A stretch of DNA of 64,000 nucleotides, from assembly GCF_921293095.1 (NCBI RefSeq), contig NC_060257.1, positions 89,207,449 to 89,271,448 of the forward strand, read 5' to 3'. Source of the stretch: Ischnura elegans. Taxonomy: Eukaryota; Arthropoda; Insecta; Odonata; Coenagrionidae. Shown piece after piece: positions 45,447-58,242 of the stretch (its first letter is position 1; each line of letters begins with the position of its first letter). The notes below the pieces were generated by a model. It did not search any database. It saw only the letters and a program-made list of their open reading frames with translations, and was not told where the DNA came from. Position numbers and translations under genes: made by a program.

Positions 45447-47444
45447 CAGTAGATTCGGGTTAATGGGTCCACCGGTTACTTGGGGCAGCCGCTTAATTGG
45501 GGCAAATCTTGAAGAACAGACCCAATGGCAGAATATCCTAGAGTTTTCTCCGCTTAAACGGGACAGCATGCCGCTTTATTGGGCCATGAGTCGGCGACTT
45601 TGACTAAATATTCGCGACGAAATTAATTTTTTCGTATCAGAATACAGTTTTTTAAAGTCTCCTCCTTTAATTTAGTCTTATTTCTCACAAAGGGTACCTA
45701 TTCTTGCCTTATTATTAACGCTCTTGAAGATATAATACCCGTTAGAGGATTCGGATTCTGTTTCCTAACCATGCGGATGATAGAATGAGCCTGGGATAGT
45801 GAGAAAGAAGTAGCGACATCCATGATGAGGGTATACGAGCGGGTACAGGCCAATTTCTAGAGATTACAGGCTGATATTGAGCAGAGGAGACTGGTCGAGA
45901 TGAACAATGTTGCTTACCAAGAGCTTTCTGTTTCCAAAATCTTGCACAAAATTCAACTGACACATGTGGTCTATCCCCTCTCACCCCTTTCCGCTATACA
46001 ACTGAGCTATTGTCATTAGAAGTTGTGAGTGCAGAGGAGTGGAAATTGAACTAAATGCTCAGGTTACACGAGAATTTTTGTGCTGATGACACTTACAACA
46101 CCGATGAAACGGGGCTGAAATACCGAGCAACACCAAATGGCTCTCTTTGTTGCAGTGATGTAGGACAAACGGGCTTCAGAAAAGCTAAGGATCACATGTT
46201 TCATGTTGTTCAAATGTTTCGGGAACTGTTAAAAAAACTCTTCTGGTTACTGGAATAAGTGCTCAGCCTCGATACTTTAAAGGGTTAATAGTTAGCAGTT
46301 AGCCAGTGGAATACCATGAAAATAGCAATGCATGGATGACTGCGAGCCTCTTTATGCAATGGTTCACCAGCTAGAATAAAGAATTAGCACGAAAACAAAG
46401 AAAGTTTCCACTTGTAATTGATAACTGTGTGACGCACCCTAATAGCTCTAATGATAAAAAAAATTCAGTTGGAATTCTGCCATTAAAAACAACAACCTTG
46501 GTGCAACCAATGGATAATGGATCATTGATAATTTGAATACACTTTTCCGTGGGAAATTAGTAGATTGTATTCTAGAATCTAGAGAAGATAATCTGACATC
46601 GTCATCCACCGCCTACGAAGTAAGTTCAAAGGTGAACATTCTGCAGGCTATAATGTTTCCGGCTGAAAGCTGGCAAGATGTCACCTGTCAAACATTCAAA
46701 AAATTTTTTCATTGCGGTTTCAAACATTCCAAAGCTGTTTTCAACATTCAAGCACAATCTGAAAGTGAATTCAACTCGAAACTGTACCAAATGACAAGTA
46801 ATGAAGAGTTAGATAATATCAACTGCAAAATTAAATGCAAGCTAAAGGTGAGGATAGTGATGGAGTGGAAATCACTCCTGAGCAAAGCCAAGCGACATCT
46901 CAGAATGCAAGGGGGTTCATTGAGGGGTTACTGCTCTTCTTTATGCAAAACGGCGACGAAGGTAGCCCAATGTTGTCATTGGATGTCTGTGCCGACTTTT
47001 TTCGAATTTAATCGATTTTGTACGAATTTATTAGACAAATTCCTCGGATGAGGAGATACCATTTGAACAGTAAGAACTCATATGTTTATAAGTAAATGAA
47101 ATATTTAGGAATCACATATTTTTAACTAATAATTGCGAGTTGTTCTTTAATCATTTAGTAAAAGGCATTCATCGAGCGTCGTCTGAGGCTGTGACAAACA
47201 TTTTCAAATAAGATTTACAGAATTCTTAATAGTTTTAATTATTTAACTATATTCTATCTGTTTTATTACGGATATTGATAGTTTTATAAACATTGTTTGC
47301 TCTATAATTATTATTTAGTCTTCTTTCTACCATTTCAACGTTTGTTTATGCCCATAAATGGGATAGTTCTCCTAATTGGGGGAGCCGCTTAATTGGGGAA
47401 AAGTGCGACTGTCCCGATGTGTCCCAATTAACCTGAATCTACTG
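45447..47444 (+). mobile_element. Tigger/pogo element, TA duplication
   Basis: The ends CAGTAGATTCGGGTTAAT and (inverted) CAGTAGATTCAGGTTAAT differ at one base, and TA flanks both sides (45445-45446, 47445-47446). GCCGCTTAATTGGGG occurs near both ends. The size, 1998 bp, is somewhat below that of full-length Tigger elements. It carries a decayed transposase (next entry) and lies in a probable intron of the minus-strand exon series. Confidence 0.85.
45940..47051 (+). pseudogene. Tigger transposase relic
   Basis: Recognisable blocks: NFCADDTYNTDETGLKYRAT (first catalytic aspartate region, usual 'NxDETGLxW'), then after stops KFPLVIDNCVTHPN (second aspartate, 'DNCxxHP'), ILPLKTTTLVQPMDNGSL (third acidic region, 'QPMDxG'), followed by a C-terminal frame 46533-47051 (TLFRGKLVDCIL ... 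AIMFPAESWQDVTCQTFKKF). The DNA-binding N-terminus is not clear. Frame breaks around 46260 and 46440-46530 make it inactive. Confidence 0.75.
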
Positions 47445-47446
47445 TA

Positions 47447-48478
47447 TATACCATTCTGCATTTAATATATGCATGTATTAATATGTACTATTATATGAAT
47501 TTGAAAACAATAATGAAATTATAAAATTAAATACGATGAAATTATTTAAAAAGACGAAAACAGAAGTTAAAATATAGCATCCATATTAAGGACTCCACAC
47601 CTATCCAGGAGGATGTATTTTAAAAATTTCTTGTAGGATGTAATTTAATAATTAAGTCTTCTGATACGAAAGAAATAATATAATTTAATTCTCAAGATCA
47701 TGCAAAGAGCCAGAAGTCAAAGTACCACTTCAGAAACAAAACAGCTCAAAAAAATGAAAAATATATACTGATTTTTCCGACACCATTGGCTTAAAAAATA
47801 TTCAATAGCAAGGAAAAACGCGTCACGGGAAATTAAGTACCCAAAATAAACAAAAAAGTGTATCAATCATGGTAACATTATTGTTGCGACTTTTTTTTAA
47901 ATATGCCACTTATACTCATTAAATTAACGGAAAACTCGGAAAGATAGAAAATATGACCAGTCTCTCAAGTTTCCCACAGGTAGGGTCTCCAAGGAAGTAA
48001 TTACTTGAGCGTGCATGACGGTTGCTGAATTACCAAAAGCAAGGCCAATATGGAAACCTCGACCTCCACATTACAATGAGAAAATTAAAGACCAAGGTAA
48101 CTACTTATGATAGATTCACGAAAATCGCCATAACTGTCCTTCATTCGAATTGTTTAATTTATTAGAAATGAAGTTTCAAATCGAAATATATGAAAGCAAA
48201 CGATATCGTCGTCGTCAACCAATCTATGCCTTGAGATTCAGGGCGGGATTTAAGTTCTGTGAGTGTTGCAAAAAAAAGCACGAGATCTTAATTTTGGGTG
48301 CGGTTTGATTAAATATTTCCGCGTTGGAAAAGTGAAAATACTTATTTATTTTATCACGCAATCATTACTTTTATCATCAAGGTTCCTGATTGTAAAAATT
48401 ATAGTGTACCTATGTGATCACTAAATAAAGGTTTTTAACTGAACTCAAAGCTTGGAAGAGGAATGAATGAAATCTTAC
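47447..48478. other. Gene-free, AT-rich stretch, probable intron
   Basis: No coding sequence or repeat end was recognised. It lies between two minus-strand exon-like blocks. Confidence 0.35.
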
Positions 48479-48577
48479 CGTCTGCCTGCGGCAACGAGCT
48501 GTCTTCTTTCGATCTCTTTGCACGTGCTCTCATCGAGGCCTCGAGTAGTCAACTCACACAATACGATCCAACGAACT
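48479..48577 (-). ncRNA. Candidate minus-strand exon, 99 nt
   Basis: The acceptor (TTATTTTTTCCAATTGCAG) and donor (GACG then GTAAGATT) both match consensus closely. Only one of the three frames is open: VRWIVLCELTTRGLDESTC then KEIERRQLVAAGR. Exon size and both splice sites are typical of an internal insect exon. The frame does not join in phase with the neighbouring candidate exons, so its coding status is open. Confidence 0.45.
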
Positions 48578-48579
48578 CT

Positions 48580-49430
48580 GCAATTGGAAAAAATAACAAA
48601 CACTCATAAAGAGACAAAGCAATGTCCTAGAAAATCGGCTTCATGGCCGAATCAATCAATAAATTTTCTTATGGCGCATGGACGTTACAGAGTGAATAGG
48701 CTCACTTTTGAATTAGATTTAAAAAACTTCGAGTGAAAAATAAAATTTCCCGTATTGCACCGGAAATTAAAAAAATATTCAATTAATTAACAATACCTAT
48801 TATAATAAAATAATTCCAATTAAATGGAACTATTTCTTTGTTTTAAATTGGAAAAAATTAAGGATTGATTTTGAAATGGGTAACCTTTCACAGGACAAAA
48901 AATAGTTAAATAATTCTGATTCAGAATGATAGGAAAAAATCACGATGGAAAATAAAATTTGTAATGAATAAACAAATAATTAGGAACTAATTATTAATAA
49001 AAGTTATTGGGGCTGCTTTATAATGTGAAAATATTTTGCGGAGACTGCTAAGGGAGGTGATATTTTGACTGGAAAACATTTGTTAAGAAAATACGTTGAT
49101 GTAGGATTATGAGTCATCCAGAAAAATGTTGGCACAAACAAATATTTTGCCCATTGGAATATTTTTTCATAACATCTCCATTCAATTCAAAGTTAATAGG
49201 TCAATGAAATATCACCTCCAGTTACTAAGTACCAAGTAAAATTTTCAAGCTAAGTAGTCAATGACTAAATTGAGGGGGATATTAAGTTCAATTGTTAATT
49301 TTGATGGCATTATGGGAAAATTAGCAGTTCAGTATAATCATGAGCACAATTGAGTTCCGTTAATGAATGAAAAATTGAAATTTATATGGAAAAAATGGAC
49401 CAAATTTGAATGAATACTATGAGATCATAC
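48580..49430. other. Gene-free, AT-rich stretch, probable intron
   Basis: No coding frame; A+T is high throughout. Confidence 0.35.
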
Positions 49431-50634
49431 CGCTCCTTATCTGCTGCAACCCTTGTAGAGCCGCAAGAAGCCGGCTCGGTAAGGTGCACCATCCCATCTT
49501 CTTCCAAGTGTCTTCTTTCTCCTTATCATCACATCCAGCGATGGCTTGCGGACCTAGGGAGAGAGCGGGTTAGTGCATACAAAAATAAATAACCCTTCCG
49601 AGGATTTGCACCACTCCAAAGCAGCACAAAAGAACGTGACAACGGCATCAATAGGAAATCTAAAATTTCCTACCTAGCCACAGCCACATTCCTGCATGAC
49701 GCAATGGAATATGTAATGCAAAACCAGGGCACAAAAAACTACTACTAACGCGTGAAAAAAACGCCTAGCCTTACGCAATATCATGTTCATTGACCGGAAG
49801 GGCCCAAAGCTAAGATGACGTCTTCTTTTGGTCCCATGATTCCATCCTCTTCTCTTCTTCCGATGAATCTTTATTCTTCTCTTCACATCCAGCGATGGCT
49901 TGCGGACCTATGGATACACAAATAAATAACCCTTCCTAGGATTTGCACCGCTCCAAAGCAGCACCCAAGAACGTGACAATGGCATCGATAGGAAATCATA
50001 AATTTCCTACCTACCTACTGCCACATTCCTGCGTGACGCAATGGAATCCGTAATGCAAAACCACGGAACCAAAAAACTAAAACTAACGCGCGAAAAAAAA
50101 CGCCTAGCCGTACGCAAATTTATGTTCATTGGCCGAAGGGGCCCAAAGCTAAGATGTCTTCTTCTAGTCCCGCGATGCCGTCCTCTTCTGTCTTCTCTTC
50201 TACCGATGAATCTTGATTCTTCTATTAATATCCAGCGATGGCTTGCGGACCTAGGGAGAGAGCGGGTTAGTGCATACACAAATAAATAACCCTTCCGAGG
50301 ATTGCATCACTCCAAAGCAGCACACAAGAACGTGACAATGACATCAATAGGAAATCATAAATCTCCTACCTAGCCATAGACACATTCCTGCATGACGCAA
50401 TGGAATATGTAATGCAAAACCGCGGCACAAAAAACTAAAACTAACGCACGGAAAAAACGCCTACCCTTACGCAAATTTTTACTCATTGGCTAGAAGGGCC
50501 CAAAACTAAGACGCAAATATCGCACACGTCTTCTTGCGATGGTCCTCTTCTTTCTTCTGTGTATACTTGCGTCTTCAATCTCCTCTTCTTCGTGCAGTCT
50601 TCACTCTTCCTTCCTTGAAGTTCAGCGGTGGAAT
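49431..50634 (-). repeat. Tandem ~350 bp units, each with an exon-like block
   Basis: Unit starts (plus strand CAGCGATGGCTTGCGGAC) are at 49536, 49890 and 50233, with a diverged unit at 50623. On the minus strand each unit reads pyrimidine tract, TAG, then GTCCGCAAGCCATCGCTGGA..., a purine-rich body of GAAGAAGAGAAGA-type sequence, and a donor-like GC then GTAAGG or GTACGG. Exon-like spans are 49431-49553, 49775-49907, 50114-50250 and 50471-50634 (acceptor CTTTTCACAG). Copy 2 reads VRKPSLDVKRRIKIHRKKRR in one frame, but other copies carry stops there (HR-stop in copy 3), so conserved coding is unlikely. The plus strand also has a pyrimidine tract before CAG at some units, so strand is inferred from the majority of acceptors. 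Confidence 0.55.
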
Positions 50635-50989
50635 CTGTGAAAAGGTAAGATTAGTGCATGCACAAACAAATACATAAATAACACTAACATGCAAGCCCTA
50701 ACGGAACGCAAACGGAAAAATACTCGTAGCACACGCAAATATAAATAATCACACGCAGAAAAATATCACGCGAAATCACACGATAGATAATGAACACACG
50801 CAATCGGATTCATGCCGTTCTTCGAGCTCAATTTGATGTCTTCAATCTTCATGGCTGGAAGGGAAAGAGTTACAGACATGTTACAATTAAGTACAAAAAA
50901 AACACTCTCAGTTCAGGCGAGGGATTATCAATGTCCACTCATTCCCGATACACACACATTATCTTCACTCTTCATTCTTCGAGGCCCCC

Positions 50990-51646
50990 TGCGATGTCTT
51001 CAATCTTCGGTGCCTCAGCTACGTCTTCTTAATCTTCAATCCTGCAATAAATGGTGTTAGTAGAAAACCCACCCAAATACCTTTTAAAAAAACTACACAC
51101 AAAATGACCCACATGGATTTCCTGCCTAAGAATGCATTCTTTGTCTCCTAGGACCGGTCTCATTCGTAGTAAATTACTTTAAAGTGCACTTTATGGTACC
51201 TTTGTTTCAGCGCTGTTTCGAAATCTTTTTAAACTTGCTCATTCGAGCCGTTACCTTTCGTGTACTTATGTTACGTAGAGCTCGTGCTTTGATAATCGAG
51301 GGTTAATTCACTTTCCACTAGGAGTCTCTCATAACTCCAGTTGTGTGGTTCAGGTCGGCCCTAATTTACCATTTCACGTTCAAGATAACCTGTTGTAAAC
51401 CTGATGAAAATATACGGCAATGCACAGCGTCCGAGGAAAACTGCACTCATCCCCGCCTTGATCTCAAGTCGATGAATGGTGATTTAAATTCTTCAATATT
51501 CTGAAATTGAAAAAGCAAAAAAGTGGATTAAAATTCGAGTCAAATCTCTACGAATAATATAAAAGGAATTAGCATTGGGTGTCCCGCGAGGCTATCGTCT
51601 CCTTCTCTTCTTCATTCTTCCCCTCACGTCCGGGGATGGCTTGCAC
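50990..51646 (-). ncRNA. Further minus-strand exon-like blocks
   Basis: Two more 3' splice sites: CCATTTATTGCAG before the block starting at 51041, and TTTTGCTCTCTCCTTAG before the block starting at 51646, which reads GTGCAAGCCATCCCCGGA and so is a diverged relative of the tandem exons. Both are purine-rich. Their 5' splice sites are not clear. Confidence 0.3.
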
Positions 51647-51736
51647 CTAAGGAGAGAGCAAAAAATTAAATTAAATTCGGGGGTTAGATTATTAAATATG
51701 GGTCACTCCATCTTAATTCAACAAGAGACACAGATT

Positions 51737-51778
51737 TAGATATCTGCATGGGAATATCTGCAGATATCTGCAGATATA
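51737..51778. repeat. GATATCTGCA short tandem/palindrome
   Basis: AGATATCTGCA recurs several times in 42 bp and is partly self-complementary. Confidence 0.5.
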
Positions 51779-51789
51779 CCCAGCATATC

Positions 51790-54669
51790 AACCTCAAAAT
51801 AAATACCCTGAGATCTTTTTTTAATGTGGTTTAAATACGCTATCGAATTTTTTTCCAATAAAATTGCCTTGAATCATATAAATCCCACAATTTAACTATT
51901 TAATTTAATATTTTAACTGTCGTAGAGCCATTATTCATTGCTTATTTTACAGCTAAGTCCTTTCGGAAGTCACTCTGAGTAAAATATTTATAAAGTGTGT
52001 ACTTCCCTATTATTGTTAAATTTAAATGTTGAAAACATTGTTAATTAAATTATCTCAAATAATCCATCTCAGAGTTGACCCAAGCATTTATTCTTTTGAA
52101 TATAGTCTCACTATTTTAGAATTACATAAATTAAATTTAAATCAACTCATGAATGATATTTTTGGAAAATATTTTAACGTTTACTTTTTCTCCCGTGCGG
52201 TTTTCCGATTAATATTATTACCAGCCCATGGACATGTACTCAGAGACTGGTAGTCTACATCATAGTAGTATGACCTACAGCTTCAACTATAAACTATCAA
52301 CCATGAATGAATTCATCAAAATCACAGACCCTACGGGACAAGCATTTTTAGAATTGAGGTGGAGTTAACTATTATACCCGTCTGTCATTAAAAATCGAGG
52401 AAATGCACGCTAAAACAAAGACTGTTTATTTAAAAAGAAGGACACCCAAAAAATTCTCTAGCAATTCACATATTTGTTCGATGACTTTTAAACAACAGGC
52501 TATTTTTTAGGGAGCTTGCAAAAGTGATATTGAATAGGGTAGGTATATTAAAATATCTCGTAATCAGGTTAAATTACTGTACTTTAATGTGGAATTCGTC
52601 ATATCCACTTGATTTTAGCAGTGAAAGATTTGTATAAATATGTTAACTCACTTAGAAATATATAACTTGAATTTTTGTAATAGCAACAGTTAGAGAATTC
52701 GTAGAATAAGCAGTGCCAAAGAAATACATAGTAAACAAACATTTTGGGAAAAATTACATCGTATTCACTATTTTGTTTAATCAAATAGGCAGACAATAGA
52801 ACTTAAATACATAACTCAAAAAATTGAAGTTATTGACCATACAATGTTAGTATATTATAAGTCGAGCAAGATTCTATAAATATATTGGATTTGTACAAAT
52901 TGGAATTCAAAGTTGCTTTGTTCCAACGAGATCACGATTTAACTTTATTAAGTTTATTTTGGATACGTTTATTATGGAGAAATAAGTACGGAAGCTGATT
53001 TTTAATCATAATCAGAGTCAATATTTACAAAAAGATTTCCTTCTCTCTTCACATAAAAGGTTGAAATTGATACTGGAAACAAAGGAGGCAGTCAAGTGAA
53101 CCTTATTTCTATATTTCACGGGTTAACTTAGCGAAAAAAAAAATCAATAACTGAAAACCACGACCCATAAAAATGCGTTATTATCGTGACAGAATTTAAT
53201 CCGTATTTTCAGTGTAAATACGTTTATCTAACCTTCATTCGTAGGATTAAAAAAAAAGCAATGTTTTATGATTTTTTATGAAAAAGTACGTGATACTTGC
53301 AAGGACTCCCTGGTCCCCCACGTGAGATTGGGTGAGAATCGGCTTGACCCCCTCGCCCCCCCTAAACGCCACATCTAATTAACCCTTTCTCCACTAACAA
53401 AGTATATATTCGCCCGGACGGTTTTTAACACGGTTTCTGATATAAAAAATGATCTGAAAAAATATAATTGAATTCTTTGTCTTTTAAGGAGCGTTTACAA
53501 TTTTAAATTAAATTTTACCATATATATTTACTTATATCTCGATCTCAATATAAACATCAACTTAGAAATTGTTGATGTATTAAATCCGTTAATTAGGACG
53601 GTATAGCTCCGTTCTAAAGTTGACAATGCACAGAAAAAAACCGAGGAGATATATTCGAAGTCTGCAACATACGGGAAAACAACAATTATCCATGTAGCTA
53701 ATTCACAAAAACTAATCATGAGTTGACCCGGAACCAATGCCACTGCTAGGGCTATCAACCCGGAAAGGAGGAAGACAACTTCGAGTCCGAGTTTCGACTA
53801 GGAAAAGTCGAAAAAGGTTGGCGCTGAGAGAGTGTGATTATTCGTGAGACCCTTCTTAACCAATGTCCTGCAAAAATGGTCCATATAGAGGGGACGGAAG
53901 AGACCCTTGGGGCTCAGTCCAACAGTCATGCTAGGGAAACAACACCACTATGTCGAAAGGGTTAATGGATACCCCCAAAGATGTGATATTCGTAAGAATT
54001 GGCTTGTATGATACAGAGTAAATATATAGTTAACAGACGAAAGTGGTATATTTTGCTTGAATGTTGAAAAAAATGAGGAAATAAATCCTTTCAGGAAATG
54101 AGGAAGGTGGAGTAGTAAACAAACGAAGCATTACATCAACGTCCGAGAAATATGGCTCCGTTGTGCCTACAGGTCAAGGGGAAAGTGAAGGGGCTATCAA
54201 TTTGTGACGAGAGGAACTTTGAGAATAATATTATAATTATATTCGGTTTTCTTATTTTCAACCTGTCTAAAGGCGTTAGTATCGAGTACAGACACGTAAA
54301 AGAAAAGCGTGAAAACTCCATCTGCGAAAAAATTATGAAATTGAAAGTATGAAATGCTAAATATTGAATTAATATCTTATAATTTTGCAAACGTTTCAAC
54401 TTCAGTGGTGAAGTTATGAAAACAAAATAATAAAAAGCACGGTCTTATCCTTCAGCTCATGACATAAATGATTAGCTTCATTCACTGAATCGAATCACGT
54501 ACTAGCTTTCTGTACGCGAGAGACTATTTCTACACTTAATCAGCCTCATTGCTTATTTATGCTTCATGTGACAGATTTTCCGATTTTTAGGTATAGTTAA
54601 ACTAGCGCCAAAGAGAGTGAGACATGTATCCCGATGTCAAATGCCGACTCAGCATAATGTTCAGCAAGC
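51790..54669. other. Gene-free, AT-rich stretch
   Basis: Apart from the interspersed repeat at 53284-53372, no coding frame, terminal repeat or RNA gene was recognised. Confidence 0.4.
53284..53372 (-). repeat. Interspersed repeat, pair with 31105-31200
   Basis: The minus strand here reads CCGATTCTCACCCAATC and CTTGCAAGTATCACGT, aligned with 31105-31200 over about 85 bp. Confidence 0.5.
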
Positions 54670-54771
54670 ATTGTGCGAAAAATCCACGGAGAAAAAAATC
54701 ATTCGCCAGGATTCGAAGGATTGCCCGGATCCCGCCGAATGATTGTTTTTCTCAGTGGATTCTAGCACAAT
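54670..54771. repeat. Imperfect long hairpin, ~40 bp arms
   Basis: ATTGTGCGAAAAATCCACGG at the left pairs with the complement of TCAGTGGATTCTAGCACAAT at the right; inner segments AATCATTCGCC and GCCGAATGATT pair too. The loop holds GGATTCGAAGG. It could be a fold-back MITE or an inverted duplicate. Confidence 0.55.
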
Positions 54772-55259
54772 TTGTGCATTGTGGGTGACTCTCGTAAAGT
54801 TACCACCGTGGCTAGTCCCGGTATACTTGTAAAAAAAGAAACACTTATCCAGCCAGTAAACTGAAAAGGTGTTTGGCAGGGTTGGCTTATCACAAGCGTG
54901 TAAGCTACCTTCCATAAATTTTTACGAAACACAATAGTAATGGAAGAGGAGTTTGGTCCATGATTTCAAATGAAACTATCGTTGAACATGTAATTTACTG
55001 CGTTCCTTGGGTCCTAACTTTCCTTCTTCGCAAGATTTATGACACACTGACACTATAAAATTAATCTGAATTTATTCAATGGCGGTATACAAAGAACTCT
55101 AATCAATTTTGTCATGTGGCAATGCTCCCACAAATATTCCAGCAATTTTCCTGGGCAATGATTAGTACTTCCCGATTCCCAAAGAAATTGTTCGAATGAT
55201 AGAGCTTTACATTATTGTATCAGCCTTAAACTAAAGAGCCCCTTTTCATTTTTTTTCCA
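54772..55259. other. Gene-free stretch
   Basis: No coding sequence or repeat end was recognised. Confidence 0.4.
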
Positions 55260-55722
55260 TAAAAACCAGCACAAACTAATATTTCAGTTTTCTACGGACA
55301 AATAATGATTGAAAAGCTAATTTTAATCGAACAGATTCACTTCTACTATGTATTTTTCCTATGGTATGATTTTCTCCGTTTTCGCTTCGAAATATATCCA
55401 TTGTCAATTGCTCAAGCATTCCAAGTCTAACGCACAGCCTCCGAATCTGTAGCGGTTCCCAACCAAATTCGTTTAACATCTGTGCAACACTTTCTGTACG
55501 CCCGAAGCGGGTTTATTACGAATCGTGCAGCTTTACTTTGTATTTTATTAATTTCACGAATTAAGTCTTTCTGCACCGGATCCCATACGCTCGCTGCATA
55601 TTCAAGGTGTGGCCTGGCGAGTGCGAAATAGCACCTCTCTTTTACTTTCTCATCTTAAAATCCACCCACTAAACGCTTGACGAATCCAGCTTCTTCAGGG
55701 CTCTGACAAAAGTATTACTTAA

Positions 55723-55950
55723 GGCCTGTTTACACGGTACATTAACCCGTTCAGATCTAAATGTATGAACACAAGAATAAACGCCAAAATTCACCGTGTA
55801 ACCACACAACTTGTGCGAATGCATGCACACAAAAATAGAACCTGTTCTGATTTGGTTCATGCATTCATACGTGTTCCGTTCCGATCCAGAAAAAGCATTC
55901 ATGGAATCAGACATTAACTCGCACGTGTTAATGCGTCGTGTAAACAAGCC
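55723..55950. mobile_element. MITE (GGCCTGTTTACACGG), complete copy in a LINE
   Basis: GGCCTGTTTACACGG at the left and CGTGTAAACAAGCC at the right are inverted with few differences. TTA is found on both sides (55719-55721 and 55952-55954), separated from the termini by one base, which would fit a Harbinger-type 3 bp target. LINE coding sequence continues on both sides. A truncated copy is at 9317. Confidence 0.7.
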
Positions 55951-56788
55951 ATTATATGCGTACCCCAAGATAGGGTCGAGGTTATGGTAACTCCTAGGAT
56001 ACCTTATTTCATCCGTCGCCATAATGTTAATAACATCCACAGAAAATACATGGAGATAGTAGGGCGACCCGAGCAAAAAATTCACCGTCGTGCATTTGAT
56101 TAGATTAAGTTCGAGTCCCCACACTTGGCTCCACACATGGAGGTTGTATAAATTCGTTGATGGAATTTTAAAGCCAGAGTAATCACTAATATGGCGGGAG
56201 GGATGGCAACGTCGCTACGTTGTCATCTTCACTTCCTCTGTAGCCTTTATGTTAATACCGTCCACAGCATTAGCATGGTAATAGTTGGACGAACTCTGCA
56301 AAAAATGCTCCGACATGAATTTGCTAAAATTAAGTTCGAGTCCCCACTCTTGGCTTCACTAATGAACGTATTATAGAATTTCATTGTCAGAGTGATCACT
56401 AATTTCGCGATAGATGACGGCGTCGTTAGCAAATAAGCGTATTTTACTGCTAATTCTAGGGAATATGTCATTTATGTATATGCCTAATGAACAAAACGGG
56501 GCCTATTACGCTTCCTTGTGGGGCACCTTATGTCACTTCAACTACATCAGAGCTAATTCCGTATTGAACTACTTGTTACTTACGACTACTCACAAAGTCG
56601 CGTATCCAGTTTACCACTATTTCATCTAATCCGCATGACTGTAAATAGTATACGAGTTAATTGTGAGGTACTGTTTCAAATGCTTTCTTAAAATCTAAGA
56701 ATAAAGTGCAATCATGTCTTTTCGATTCGACAGATTGAGGGACATCGTGAAGAAAGAGCGCGAGCTGTGTTTCCGGAAGCCGTGTATA

Positions 56789-57726
<938 letters not shown>

Positions 57727-57728
57727 TA

Positions 57729-58135
57729 TATGAAACATTCTCTCGGTAATAAGGTAAAACGATAGATTAAATCGAAATCCCTCCGTGAAGGGATTCAAGG
57801 CAAATTTTTGGCAGGTGGATCCTCAAGTTTATTGAAGCCTCCTGAATCATCTAGTTATGACAATTATAATATTTCAAACAAACATATTATTTTCGCTTCA
57901 TATGTTTTCTTATGACGTATACCTCTGCCTGTCCTTCCCGTATTTCATTTATAGTTAAAGGGTTCCTAGAGCCCGTCCATATTACTATAGTATTACTTAC
58001 ATTAAACTAAGTCATCAACAATGTATTCACAACAGCGTATCAGCATTCCACGCCAACTTGAACAGCTTGTAAAAACTGTAACAACAGTCATATGAAGCCT
58101 AAATAAGGTTTTAAAAAGGATTACTGATACCCGTA
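57729..58135. other. Gene-free stretch between two mariners
   Basis: AT-rich, no coding frame recognised. Confidence 0.4.
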
Positions 58136-58242
58136 TACGAGGGTAGTTTGAAAAGTTCAATTCAAAGCACGTCAATTCTCGGGGAAAAGAACTGTGTCGG
58201 TGACGTTACTTTTTTGTTGTTCCCGCATAATGATTTGCGAAG

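Noticed and set aside
49674..50279. Minus-strand arginine-rich proteins in the tandem units
   Set aside because: The frame is open in two units only by chance: a stop and a frame change separate the copies, so conserved coding is not supported.
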